Made by a program: the position numbers and the translations under genes. Shown here one piece after another: positions 36,203 to 43,619 of a stretch of 64,000 bases of DNA. Every line of letters begins with the position of its first letter. Positions within the stretch are counted from its first letter, which is position 1. The stretch covers positions 1,112,081 to 1,176,080 of the forward strand of contig NZ_SLZK01000001.1 of assembly GCF_004341105.1 (NCBI RefSeq), written 5' to 3'. Below the pieces are notes generated by a model that did no database searches, had not been told where the DNA came from, and was given only the letters and a program-made list of their open reading frames with translations. The DNA is from Rhizobium sp. BK418. GTDB lineage: Bacteria > Pseudomonadota > Alphaproteobacteria > Rhizobiales > Rhizobiaceae.

Positions 36203-36906
36203 AAATTAACTTGCAGAATTATCGCCAGGAATTTGACCATTGGATCAAAGCGTTTGATCCCTTTGTTGATCACGCGTCCAAGTCCGCACTACCTCAATTA
36301 CATTCACGCCTGGAGGACGGCATAGATAACAAGCGAGATTCATTCATATGGGAACTGAAGAAACCTGTTACTACAATTGTGGCTGAATCTTACGACAAAA
36401 AAGAGGAAAGCGGCTCCCACCCAATTCGCATTGATTGGAAGTTCAAATCAGTGTTCGAGCGCTGCGAAGATACAAAAAAGAAAAAGATTTGGCCGGTGAA
36501 AGAGATGTGTACGCATTTCAATATAAATGACGCTTCCGGCGGCGATGAAATAATGCATTTTCATGTAGACTTGAAGAACGATAATCAATTAGGGCCCCAT
36601 GTTCATTTTCAATTCTCTGAGGAATACATGGAGAAAAATGTCGGAGTGCGGCTCGCTGTCCCCCGCTTTCCGCTCGCAACTGTATTGCCGACTGATTGTA
36701 TGGACTTCGTGCTGTCAGAATTTTTTCCACACCGATGGCCCCAATCGCAGTCAGGAGCGCATGGGCTAAAGAACCTCCGCGAAGCCCAGCGTAGGCGGCT
36801 CGAAAACATGGCTATGGCTGTTGCAACGCTTTGGGTAAAGAACCCAAATCGGACACCGGTGTCCATCACCCAAGACTACCACCTACCCGATTTTGTTGTT
36901 GCCTGA
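36199..36906 (+). CDS. Unknown 235-residue protein with HxH...HxH motif
   Basis: I do not recognise this family. The clearest feature is a pair of His motifs: H120-F-H122 and H134-V-H136, 11 residues apart, inside a beta-rich stretch, like a metal site. The N-terminal half is charged and Lys-rich. The DNA is clearly more AT-rich than the surrounding genome, a sign of transfer. It overlaps the receiver gene by 4 bases and the cytosine methyltransferase gene by 1 base, so the operon is tightly coupled. Confidence 0.7.
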   Translation: MKINLQNYRQEFDHWIKAFDPFVDHASKSALPQLHSRLEDGIDNKRDSFIWELKKPVTTIVAESYDKKEESGSHPIRIDWKFKSVFERCEDTKKKKIWPVKEMCTHFNINDASGGDEIMHFHVDLKNDNQLGPHVHFQFSEEYMEKNVGVRLAVPRFPLATVLPTDCMDFVLSEFFPHRWPQSQSGAHGLKNLREAQRRRLENMAMAVATLWVKNPNRTPVSITQDYHLPDFVVA

Positions 36907-38012
36907 TGCGCATTATCAGTCTGTTTAGCGGTGCAGGTGGTTTCGAAGCGGGCTTCGGCGAGACACATGAAATCCTTCTCTTGAACGATGTTGCGATTAG
37001 TGCCCAGGACGTCCTCAAACACCGCTTTCCCGACGTTCAGCTTATCAAGGACATACGAGACATTGAACCGGGCGACGTTAGCTCCGCCGATGCATTAATT
37101 GCAGGTTTCCCTTGCCAAGACATCTCCATTGTCGGTGGACAACGTGGCTTAGCAGGGACGCGATCGGCTTTGGTGGAACATGTCTTCCGTCTCGCTGCTG
37201 CGACACGTCCGTCGCACATGATTCTAGAGAATGTACAGTCGATCCGCTTCGTACACGGCGGACGAGTTCTTTTCTACCTCATGCACGCTGCGGAACAACT
37301 TGGGTACTCTTGGGCATATCGCACGTTGGACAGCAGAGCGTTTGGACTGCCTCAGCGACGTCGACGCTTTTACTTCATTGCATCACGAGATTCGGATCCA
37401 GGTGATGTGCTTCTTTCGGATGCTGGTATTCCTCTGCCTGCCAACTCGCTGGACCAATCGTTGCCAATTGGCTTCTACTGGACGGAAGGTAGGAGCGGCC
37501 ACGGCTTGACCGCCGATGCGATACCGCCGTTAAAGACCGGGTCGTCAATCGGGATCCCTTCGCCGCCTGCTGTCTTGTTTCCGGATGGTAGCGTTAAAGT
37601 TCCGACAATTGAGGCGGCTGAGAGATTTCAGGGGTTCCCAGAGGGCTGGACGGAAGCTGCGCCAGCGCGTCTTCGATGGGGACTGGTTGGCAACGCAGTG
37701 AGTGTCCCGGTAGTCAGATGGATCTCTGATCAAATGAATTCTCCTGCACCATGGGACCGCAAACTTTCTTCACCTATGCCGGACCGACCTATGTGGCCTT
37801 TGGCAGCTTGGGGAGATGGGCGAGGGCTACGTCTTGCCGTCAACGTCCAAGAAGCGCCGAGTTCTTATGAAATCGGGCGAATATCTCATGGCCGTTACAA
37901 ATGGGCAGATTTGTCGGATCGTGCTCTTAATGGCTTCGTAAGTAGGGCTCGCCAAAGTCGATTACGGTATCCTGAAGGCTTCCTAGAACGCCTTGAGGCC
38001 AGACTACAATAG
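36906..38012 (+). CDS. Cytosine-5 DNA methyltransferase (Dcm family)
   Basis: The 368-residue product has motif I FSGAGGFEAGF (7-17), the catalytic motif IV GFPCQD with Cys70, motif VI ENVQ (108-111), motif VIII QRRRRFYFIA (150-159), and the late VGNAVS motif. It transfers a methyl group to carbon 5 of cytosine at an unknown site. The target-recognition region between motifs VIII and IX is short. The start at 36906 forms the TGATG overlap with the previous gene. The C-terminus carries an extra tail of about 70 residues. Confidence 0.95.
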   Translation: MRIISLFSGAGGFEAGFGETHEILLLNDVAISAQDVLKHRFPDVQLIKDIRDIEPGDVSSADALIAGFPCQDISIVGGQRGLAGTRSALVEHVFRLAAATRPSHMILENVQSIRFVHGGRVLFYLMHAAEQLGYSWAYRTLDSRAFGLPQRRRRFYFIASRDSDPGDVLLSDAGIPLPANSLDQSLPIGFYWTEGRSGHGLTADAIPPLKTGSSIGIPSPPAVLFPDGSVKVPTIEAAERFQGFPEGWTEAAPARLRWGLVGNAVSVPVVRWISDQMNSPAPWDRKLSSPMPDRPMWPLAAWGDGRGLRLAVNVQEAPSSYEIGRISHGRYKWADLSDRALNGFVSRARQSRLRYPEGFLERLEARLQ

Positions 38013-38027
38013 TTGTTGACAGCAGCT

Positions 38028-38143
38028 TGGGGACCTGCCCCCCAAACTCCCCCCAAAAAACAGGTCTGGGGGCGCTGCCGGTGACAGCGCGCCCCCATCC
38101 CTTGGCGTGTGCAGGTTGCCCCTCGCCTGCACGTCGCCGGCGG
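38028..38143. repeat. Island-associated repeat, copy C (right side of the methyltransferase island)
   Basis: It contains the CCCCCCAAAAAACAGGTCTGGG core, GTGACAGCGCGCCC, CATCCCTTGGCGTGTG and CCCCTCGCCTGCACGTCGCC. It begins 16 bases after the cytosine-methyltransferase stop. It matches copy A (27541-27625) almost completely and copy B (30546-30640) in part. Confidence 0.78.
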
Positions 38144-38148
38144 ACCCC

Positions 38149-39612
38149 TCAGTTCGGCTCCCTGATCGCATCGTCCAGGCCGCGCAGGAGCGGATAGAGG
38201 AAATACGACATCACCGTCCGCTTGCCGACCTTGATTTCCGTCGACACGGTCATGCCCGGCAGCAGCCTCACCGGCACGTCCGAAGCGTTCAGCCTCGTGT
38301 CCGCGAGCAGGATGCGAGCCTTGAAGAAGGGCGCGGCCGGCTGGCTGGGCGTGGCGGTCTGTTCCTGCTGCTGACCGGACATGAACGTGTCTTGGCTGAT
38401 GGTCCTCACCTCGCCGGAGGCGGTGCCATATTTCTGGAAGGGATAGGCATCGAGCTTAATGCGGGCTTCCTTGCCGACGGCGATGCGGCCGATGTCGCGG
38501 GTGTTGATCGACACTTCCGCTTCGAGCGGCACGTTGATCGGCACCAGCGTGACGATCGGTTCGGCTTCGCGCACGACGGAACCGATGGAGCGCTGGGCAA
38601 GATCCAGCACGACGGCGTCGGCGGGTGCCGTCAGCGACACCATGTTGCGGCGCAGCTCCATCTTCTTCAGCTCTTCATCCGCCATGTCGCGCTGTCCGCG
38701 CAGCTCCACCAGCTGTTCCATGGCGGCACGGCGGAAATCCTCGATGAAGGCCTGGCGGTCGGCGCGCAGCTTGGCATAGGCGTGTGCGGCCTCGTCGGCC
38801 TTGCCGCGCACGGCGGTCAGATCGGATTCGACGTCGAGGCGGGCGTCGCGCGAGCCGAGCATGGTGATCAGCGAGCCGCTCTGCTTGTCGTAGAGCCGCG
38901 TGCGCGCGCCCTCGATCTGCGAGAGCGTGTCGCGCCGGTCGACGAGCACGGCCTCCTGGTTCTTCGCGGCGGTTAGCGCCGCAGACTGGCCGGCGATCTG
39001 CTGGTCGAAATTCTGCAGCTGCGCCGTATAGAAGGCATGCCGCTGGGTAAAGAGCTGCACCTGCAGCATCTCGTCGGCCGTATTGCCGGCCAGGACAGTG
39101 TAGTCGTTGCCGGCAAGCTCCGCCTCGATGCGCTTCACCTGGGCATCAAGCGCCACGAATTTCGCGTGCTGCTGGTCGACATCGGCCTGGCTGAAGGTTG
39201 CGTCGAGCGTCGCCAGCGTCTGGCCGGCATGCACCACCTCGCCGGCCTTCACGTCGATCGTGCGGATGATCGAGGTTTCCAGCGGCTGGACGACGATGGT
39301 CGGCTGGGTGGTGACGAGCTTGCCGGGCGCGATCACCACCTCGTCTATATCGGAGACGGAGGCCCAGATGATGACGGAAGCAATCAGCGCCGTCACGCAA
39401 TAGAGCGTCATGCGCGCAATGCGCGGCGGGGCGCGTTCTTCGAGCTCGACGGCATCGGACTGGAATTCCGCGATGACAGGCGGCAGCGGCAGGCGGGCGA
39501 CGAGCTGCCCGCTCCTGCCCTGCGCCCCCCTGTCAGAAGCGCCCTTGCCCGAGGGACCATTGTCTGGGGCTGCGGGCAGGTTTTCGCTGGATTTTCTGAC
39601 GTGCGCGTTCAT
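38149..39612 (-). CDS. HlyD-family membrane fusion protein of a type I secretion system
   Basis: The 487-residue protein has one N-terminal membrane helix (about 58-80), a lipoyl-like segment (VKAGEVVHAGQTLATLDATF) and long periplasmic coiled coils (about 140-330), ending in a conserved C-terminal hairpin (LLPGMTVSTEIKVGKRTVMSYFLYPLLR). It links the ABC transporter to an outer-membrane TolC-like channel. It overlaps the ABC transporter gene by 4 bases. No TolC gene is present here, so a general TolC is probably used. Confidence 0.93.
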   Translation of the reverse strand: MNAHVRKSSENLPAAPDNGPSGKGASDRGAQGRSGQLVARLPLPPVIAEFQSDAVELEERAPPRIARMTLYCVTALIASVIIWASVSDIDEVVIAPGKLVTTQPTIVVQPLETSIIRTIDVKAGEVVHAGQTLATLDATFSQADVDQQHAKFVALDAQVKRIEAELAGNDYTVLAGNTADEMLQVQLFTQRHAFYTAQLQNFDQQIAGQSAALTAAKNQEAVLVDRRDTLSQIEGARTRLYDKQSGSLITMLGSRDARLDVESDLTAVRGKADEAAHAYAKLRADRQAFIEDFRRAAMEQLVELRGQRDMADEELKKMELRRNMVSLTAPADAVVLDLAQRSIGSVVREAEPIVTLVPINVPLEAEVSINTRDIGRIAVGKEARIKLDAYPFQKYGTASGEVRTISQDTFMSGQQQEQTATPSQPAAPFFKARILLADTRLNASDVPVRLLPGMTVSTEIKVGKRTVMSYFLYPLLRGLDDAIREPN

Positions 39613-41753
39613 GCGACCTGCCTCATCTGTTGTGCCCAGAGATGACGGTAGGTCATGCAGCGCGACACGAGCTGGTCGTGCCGGCCGATATCGGCGACCT
39701 TGCCGCGTTCGACGACGAGAATGGCATCGGCATCGACCAGCGTCGAAAGCCGGTGCGAGACGATGACGACGGTGCGCCCGGCGGCGATGCGGCTGAGATT
39801 CTCGCGGATGATCGCCTCGCTGTCGGGATCGAGCGCGCTCGTCGCCTCGTCGAAGATCAGAAGCTTCGGATCGGTGATCAGTGCGCGGGCGATTGCCAAC
39901 CGCTGCTTCTGCCCGCCGGAAAGGTTGGCGGCGTTTTCTTCGAGCATCGTGTCGAAGCCGCGCGGCAGCCGCTCGATGAATTCCTCGGCACCGGCGATGC
40001 GGGCGACCTCCATGATCTCCTCGATGCTGGCATCGGGCTTGGCGGCGGCGATATTGTCGCGCACCGTGCCGCGGAACAGGAAATTATCCTGCAGCACGAC
40101 ACCGATGCTGGTGCGCAAATGCACGAGGTCGATCTCGCGGCTGTCATAGCCGTCCATGCGCACCAGCCCTTCCTGGCTCTGATAGAGCCCCTGGATGAGC
40201 CGGGTAATGGTCGTCTTGCCCGAGCCGCTCTTGCCGACAACGCCGAAGACCGAGCCTGCCGGAATGGCGAAGGAGACATTATCGAGCGCCGGCGGCCCGT
40301 CCGGAGCATACCGGAAGGTGACCCGGTCGAACTCGATGCGGCCATGCAGATGCGGCCGCACCCCTCGCCCGCGCCCGGCCTGTTCCGGCCGCTGGTTCAT
40401 GATCTCGCCGAGCATGCGCACGGAAAGCGCCACTTCCTGATATTCGTGCACCATGGTGACGATCTGCACCAGCGGCCCCGAGACGCGGCCGGCAAGCATG
40501 TTGAAGGCCACCAGCGCGCCGATCGTCATCGAACCGCTGAAGACATCGAGCGCGCCGAGCCCGATGATCGCCACGCTCATCAGCTTCTCCAGAAGCCCGG
40601 TCAGCGACTGGGCGATGGTCGAGATCTTCTCGACCCGGAAACGCACCGAGATCGACTGGGCCGAATAATCGTCCCACACCTTGCGCTGGCGCGGCTCCAG
40701 CGCCAGCGATTTGACGGTGCGCATGCCGTGCACGGTTTCGACAAGCAGAGCCTGCCGGTCGCCTTCCGCCTGGTAGAGCGCCTGCAGGCGGCGCTGGAAC
40801 GGCCCGACGAGCAGCATCACCACAAGCCCGACGAGAGCGGCGAAACCGAGCACCACCAGCGTCAGCTTGACGCTGTAGAGAAGCAGGATCGGCACGAAGA
40901 CGAAGAGCGATACGCCATCGAGAAGCGTCAGGAACAGCCGACCGGTCAGGAACTCGCGGATGCGCCCCGTCTGCTGCATATGCTTGACGAGAACGCCCGC
41001 CGACGCCTGCTCGAAAAGCGCGATCGGCAGGTTGAGCAGATGGCCGAAGGTGCGCGTCGCCACACGGATGTCGATCCTGTTGGTGGCGTAGAGCAGCAGA
41101 TAGCGGCGCAGGAAGCTGAAGGTCGCGTCGAAGACGAGCGCCACGGCGATGCCAACAGTCAGAACCGTCAGCGTCGCATAACTCTGATGCACCAGCACCT
41201 TGTCGATGACGAGCTGGAAGAACATCGGCGTCGTCAGCCCGAGCCCATAGAGCACGAAGGCTGCGAGCGCGACATCGCGGAAGAAGCTGCGCTGCCGGAT
41301 GATTTCGGGAATGAACCAGCGGAAGCCGAAGGGCCGATCCTCGTCCGACATGCGGAAGTTCCGCTTCAGCAACACCACCGATCCGAGCCAGGCCTTGCAG
41401 AACTGCTCCTCGTTGAGCAGCATGATCTCCGGGCGCTCGGCGAGCGGATCGAGGATGCGGATCCGCTCCTCCTCCCCGCTTCCCTGGGCGCCGGCAATCA
41501 CCACCCAGTTGCCGTTGTCGAGCTCGGCAAGGGCCGGAAACGCCTGACCGAGCGCCATCAGCTCGCGCCAGGTGATCTTCAGATGCGTGGCCCTGAGATT
41601 GGCATCCTTGGCCATGCGCAGCAATTGCCGCACGGCCACCGGATCGTTGCCGACGGCATAATCGTGCTGCAATCGCTCAGGCGAAAGATCGACGCCGTGA
41701 TGACGCGCGACGAGTGCGAGACAGTGCAGATTGGTATGCAGAAAACCACTCAT
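39609..41753 (-). CDS. HlyB-like type I secretion ABC transporter with degenerate C39-like domain
   Basis: The 714-residue protein has an N-terminal C39-peptidase-like domain (about 1-130) that lacks the catalytic Cys and His (NLHCLALVARHHG; NWVVIAG), as in HlyB. Six membrane helices follow (about 155-430), then an ATPase domain with Walker A GKSGSGKTT, signature LSGGQKQR and Walker B LLIFDEATSALD. HlyB-type transporters export proteins without cleaving them. It is coupled to the HlyD gene (4-base overlap). The adhesin-like gene at 43615-48894 is the likely cargo. Confidence 0.94.
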   Translation of the reverse strand: MSGFLHTNLHCLALVARHHGVDLSPERLQHDYAVGNDPVAVRQLLRMAKDANLRATHLKITWRELMALGQAFPALAELDNGNWVVIAGAQGSGEEERIRILDPLAERPEIMLLNEEQFCKAWLGSVVLLKRNFRMSDEDRPFGFRWFIPEIIRQRSFFRDVALAAFVLYGLGLTTPMFFQLVIDKVLVHQSYATLTVLTVGIAVALVFDATFSFLRRYLLLYATNRIDIRVATRTFGHLLNLPIALFEQASAGVLVKHMQQTGRIREFLTGRLFLTLLDGVSLFVFVPILLLYSVKLTLVVLGFAALVGLVVMLLVGPFQRRLQALYQAEGDRQALLVETVHGMRTVKSLALEPRQRKVWDDYSAQSISVRFRVEKISTIAQSLTGLLEKLMSVAIIGLGALDVFSGSMTIGALVAFNMLAGRVSGPLVQIVTMVHEYQEVALSVRMLGEIMNQRPEQAGRGRGVRPHLHGRIEFDRVTFRYAPDGPPALDNVSFAIPAGSVFGVVGKSGSGKTTITRLIQGLYQSQEGLVRMDGYDSREIDLVHLRTSIGVVLQDNFLFRGTVRDNIAAAKPDASIEEIMEVARIAGAEEFIERLPRGFDTMLEENAANLSGGQKQRLAIARALITDPKLLIFDEATSALDPDSEAIIRENLSRIAAGRTVVIVSHRLSTLVDADAILVVERGKVADIGRHDQLVSRCMTYRHLWAQQMRQVA

Positions 41754-41800
41754 GGCCCACCCGAAACAATACGAGACCGAGGCTTGGATTCAAAAGCACC

Positions 41801-41863
41801 GGAGCGTCGCTCCTCGTGCGTCCGAATGGACGCACGACGCTCCCATGGGCGCCGCGCGCGCCC
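41801..41863. promoter_or_regulatory. Two hairpins between the 102-residue gene and the ABC transporter gene
   Basis: The first (41801-41843) has outer arms GGAGCGTCG/CGACGCTCC around an inner GTGCGTCC-GAAT-GGACGCAC stem. The second (41847-41863) is GGGCGC-N5-GCGCCC. They lie in the 120 bases before the transporter start, so they could be partial terminators or processing signals that set the transporter level. Confidence 0.55.
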
Positions 41864-41873
41864 ACGGCTGCTG

Positions 41874-42182
41874 TCAGTTGAAGTTCGGCGAAGCGTTCGA
41901 AGCGCCGGCCTGCGTCGCCTGAATATCGGAAGCGGCAGCAGCCGACATATCGCCGATGCGGCGGACCGCACCCGCCTCGACCAGCCCGCCGAGCGCCTTC
42001 TGCATGAGATCGACCGCATTGGCGAAGGCATCCACCGGCATGATGACGCGCTGGCGGAAAACCGGCTTCGGATTGTTGTTGGCGTCGCGGTCGGTCGCCG
42101 AAAGCGACATCAGGTCGATGCGCACGATCGTTCCCGTGATGGTGATTTCACCGATGCCATCTGCATAAAGTTCGCTGCTCAT
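41874..42182 (-). CDS. Hypothetical protein next to the type I secretion genes, 102 residues
   Basis: It has no signal peptide or membrane segment. The first part looks like a small beta-sheet (ADGIGEITITGTIVRIDLMSLS), and the end is Ala/Ser-rich and flexible. AGGAGAG precedes the ATG. Its position upstream of the HlyB/HlyD genes suggests a link with secretion, but no function is assigned. Confidence 0.65.
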   Translation of the reverse strand: MSSELYADGIGEITITGTIVRIDLMSLSATDRDANNNPKPVFRQRVIMPVDAFANAVDLMQKALGGLVEAGAVRRIGDMSAAAASDIQATQAGASNASPNFN

Positions 42183-42255
42183 TGTTCTCTCCTCTGGTTG
42201 ATAAGCAAAACACGTTCACCCTTGAGCCGACGCGTCGGGCTAGCCGAAAACCGCT

Positions 42256-43488
42256 TCATGCTTTTCGGACCGATACGTGCATATCGTGCCGCCACGCCGG
42301 AAACGGGTCGCGAAGGCCGACGGCGGTCTGCGGATCGAAGCCTGTTTCCTCCCCGGTCAGGCAATCGTCGAGCGCGGCGCTGATCGCCTGCCGATCGAAG
42401 CCGGAGCCGATGAAGACCAGCTCCTGGCGGCGGTCGCCCCAGACATCGTCCCAATGCCGGTCGATGAGCTGGCGGAACTGCGGAAAGCGCGGCCATTGCA
42501 CCTTCGGCACCGAGGCCCACCAGTATCCCCTGGTCTCGATGCGGCATTGGGTGCCGGCGATCGACAGCAGGCCGATCTCGTCCGGCCTCGTCGCCAGCCA
42601 GAAATGGCCCTTGGCGCGGATGAGGCCCGCCCATTTCCGGTCGAGGAATTCCTTCAGCCTCGAGGGCTCGAAGGGCCGGCGGCTGCGATAGACGAAGCTC
42701 GAAATGCCGTATTCCTCGGTCTCCGGCACATGGTCGCCCCAGCCGTAAAGCTCCTTGTGCCAGAACGGATGGCGGGCGGCCTTCGCCTCGCTGAAGAGGC
42801 CGGTATCCATGATCGCATCCAGCGGCACCTGGCCGAAGACCGCCTCGATGACACGGGCATCCGGATTGAGCGCCGCAACGACCCGGCGAACCTCGGCAAG
42901 GTCGGCGCAGGACACATCGCCTGCCTTGTTGACGATGACGACATCGGCAAATTCGATCTGCTCGACCAGCAGTTCCACGAGCTTGCGCTCGTCGTCCCCG
43001 TCCCGTCTTTCACCGCGATCGGCAAGGAATTCGGCGCTCTGGTAATCGGCGAGAAGATTGACCGCGTCGACGACGCAGACCATCGTGTCGAGCCGCGCGA
43101 CATCGCAAAGGGCCGCCCCGCTCTCGTCACGGAAGGAGAATGTGGCTGCGATGGGCAGCGGTTCGGCGATGCCGGTGCCCTCGATCAGGAGATAGTCGAA
43201 ACGGCCGGCGGCAGAGAGCCGCCGGACTTCGCTCAGGAGATCGTCGCGCAGCGTGCAACAGATGCATCCATTGGTGAGTTCTACCAGCGTCTCGTCCGTG
43301 CGCGAGAGGTCTGCACCCCCCTCGCGCACGAGATCCGCATCGATGTTGACCTCGCTCATATCGTTGACGATGACTGCAACCCGACGCCCCTCTCGATTAC
43401 TCAGTACATGATTGAGCACAGTCGTCTTGCCGGCGCCGAGAAACCCGGCGAGAACCGTTACCGGCAATCTGTTGTCTGCACGCGCCAT
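42256..43488 (-). CDS. CobW/G3E-family GTPase (zinc metallochaperone type)
   Basis: The 410-residue product has a Walker [10 protein letters not shown] near the start, the CxCC metal site in [12 protein letters not shown], and the NKAGD GTP-specificity element. The C-terminal domain has several His residues. These G3E-type GTPases deliver zinc or cobalt to other proteins. The start at 43488 is preferred; the frame allows 43500. Its place between the secreted adhesin gene and the transporter genes is unexpected. Confidence 0.88.
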   Translation of the reverse strand: MARADNRLPVTVLAGFLGAGKTTVLNHVLSNREGRRVAVIVNDMSEVNIDADLVREGGADLSRTDETLVELTNGCICCTLRDDLLSEVRRLSAAGRFDYLLIEGTGIAEPLPIAATFSFRDESGAALCDVARLDTMVCVVDAVNLLADYQSAEFLADRGERRDGDDERKLVELLVEQIEFADVVIVNKAGDVSCADLAEVRRVVAALNPDARVIEAVFGQVPLDAIMDTGLFSEAKAARHPFWHKELYGWGDHVPETEEYGISSFVYRSRRPFEPSRLKEFLDRKWAGLIRAKGHFWLATRPDEIGLLSIAGTQCRIETRGYWWASVPKVQWPRFPQFRQLIDRHWDDVWGDRRQELVFIGSGFDRQAISAALDDCLTGEETGFDPQTAVGLRDPFPAWRHDMHVSVRKA

Positions 43489-43555
43489 CGATACTCTCAC
43501 TCATTACTCGATGCTTGGCCTTACATCCTCGCGGCCTCTGGAGCGCCGCACGGCG

Positions 43556-43619
43556 CTCCATTGTTTTCGTGCAATTCCGGACGCAAAACCGCGACGCGCT
43601 TTTGCTGGAATGCTCTAGG
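43556..43619 (-). repeat. Dispersed intergenic repeat, inverted copy
   Basis: On the minus strand it reads CTAGAGCATTCCAGCAAAAG, then TTTTGCGTCCGGAATTGC, close to the copy at 52933-53037. It ends at the stop of the large adhesin gene and fills much of the gap before the CobW gene. Confidence 0.7.

Noticed and set aside
30717..38012. Assigning the island to DISARM, BREX or Detocs
   Set aside because: None of their defining helicase, PglZ, phospholipase or nucleosidase components is present, and the gene order differs.
39630..42383. A 917-residue plus-strand open frame
   Set aside because: It is a shadow of the HlyB-like transporter gene. High GC in rhizobial genes leaves long open antisense frames; the sequence is Arg/Asp/His-rich without conserved motifs.
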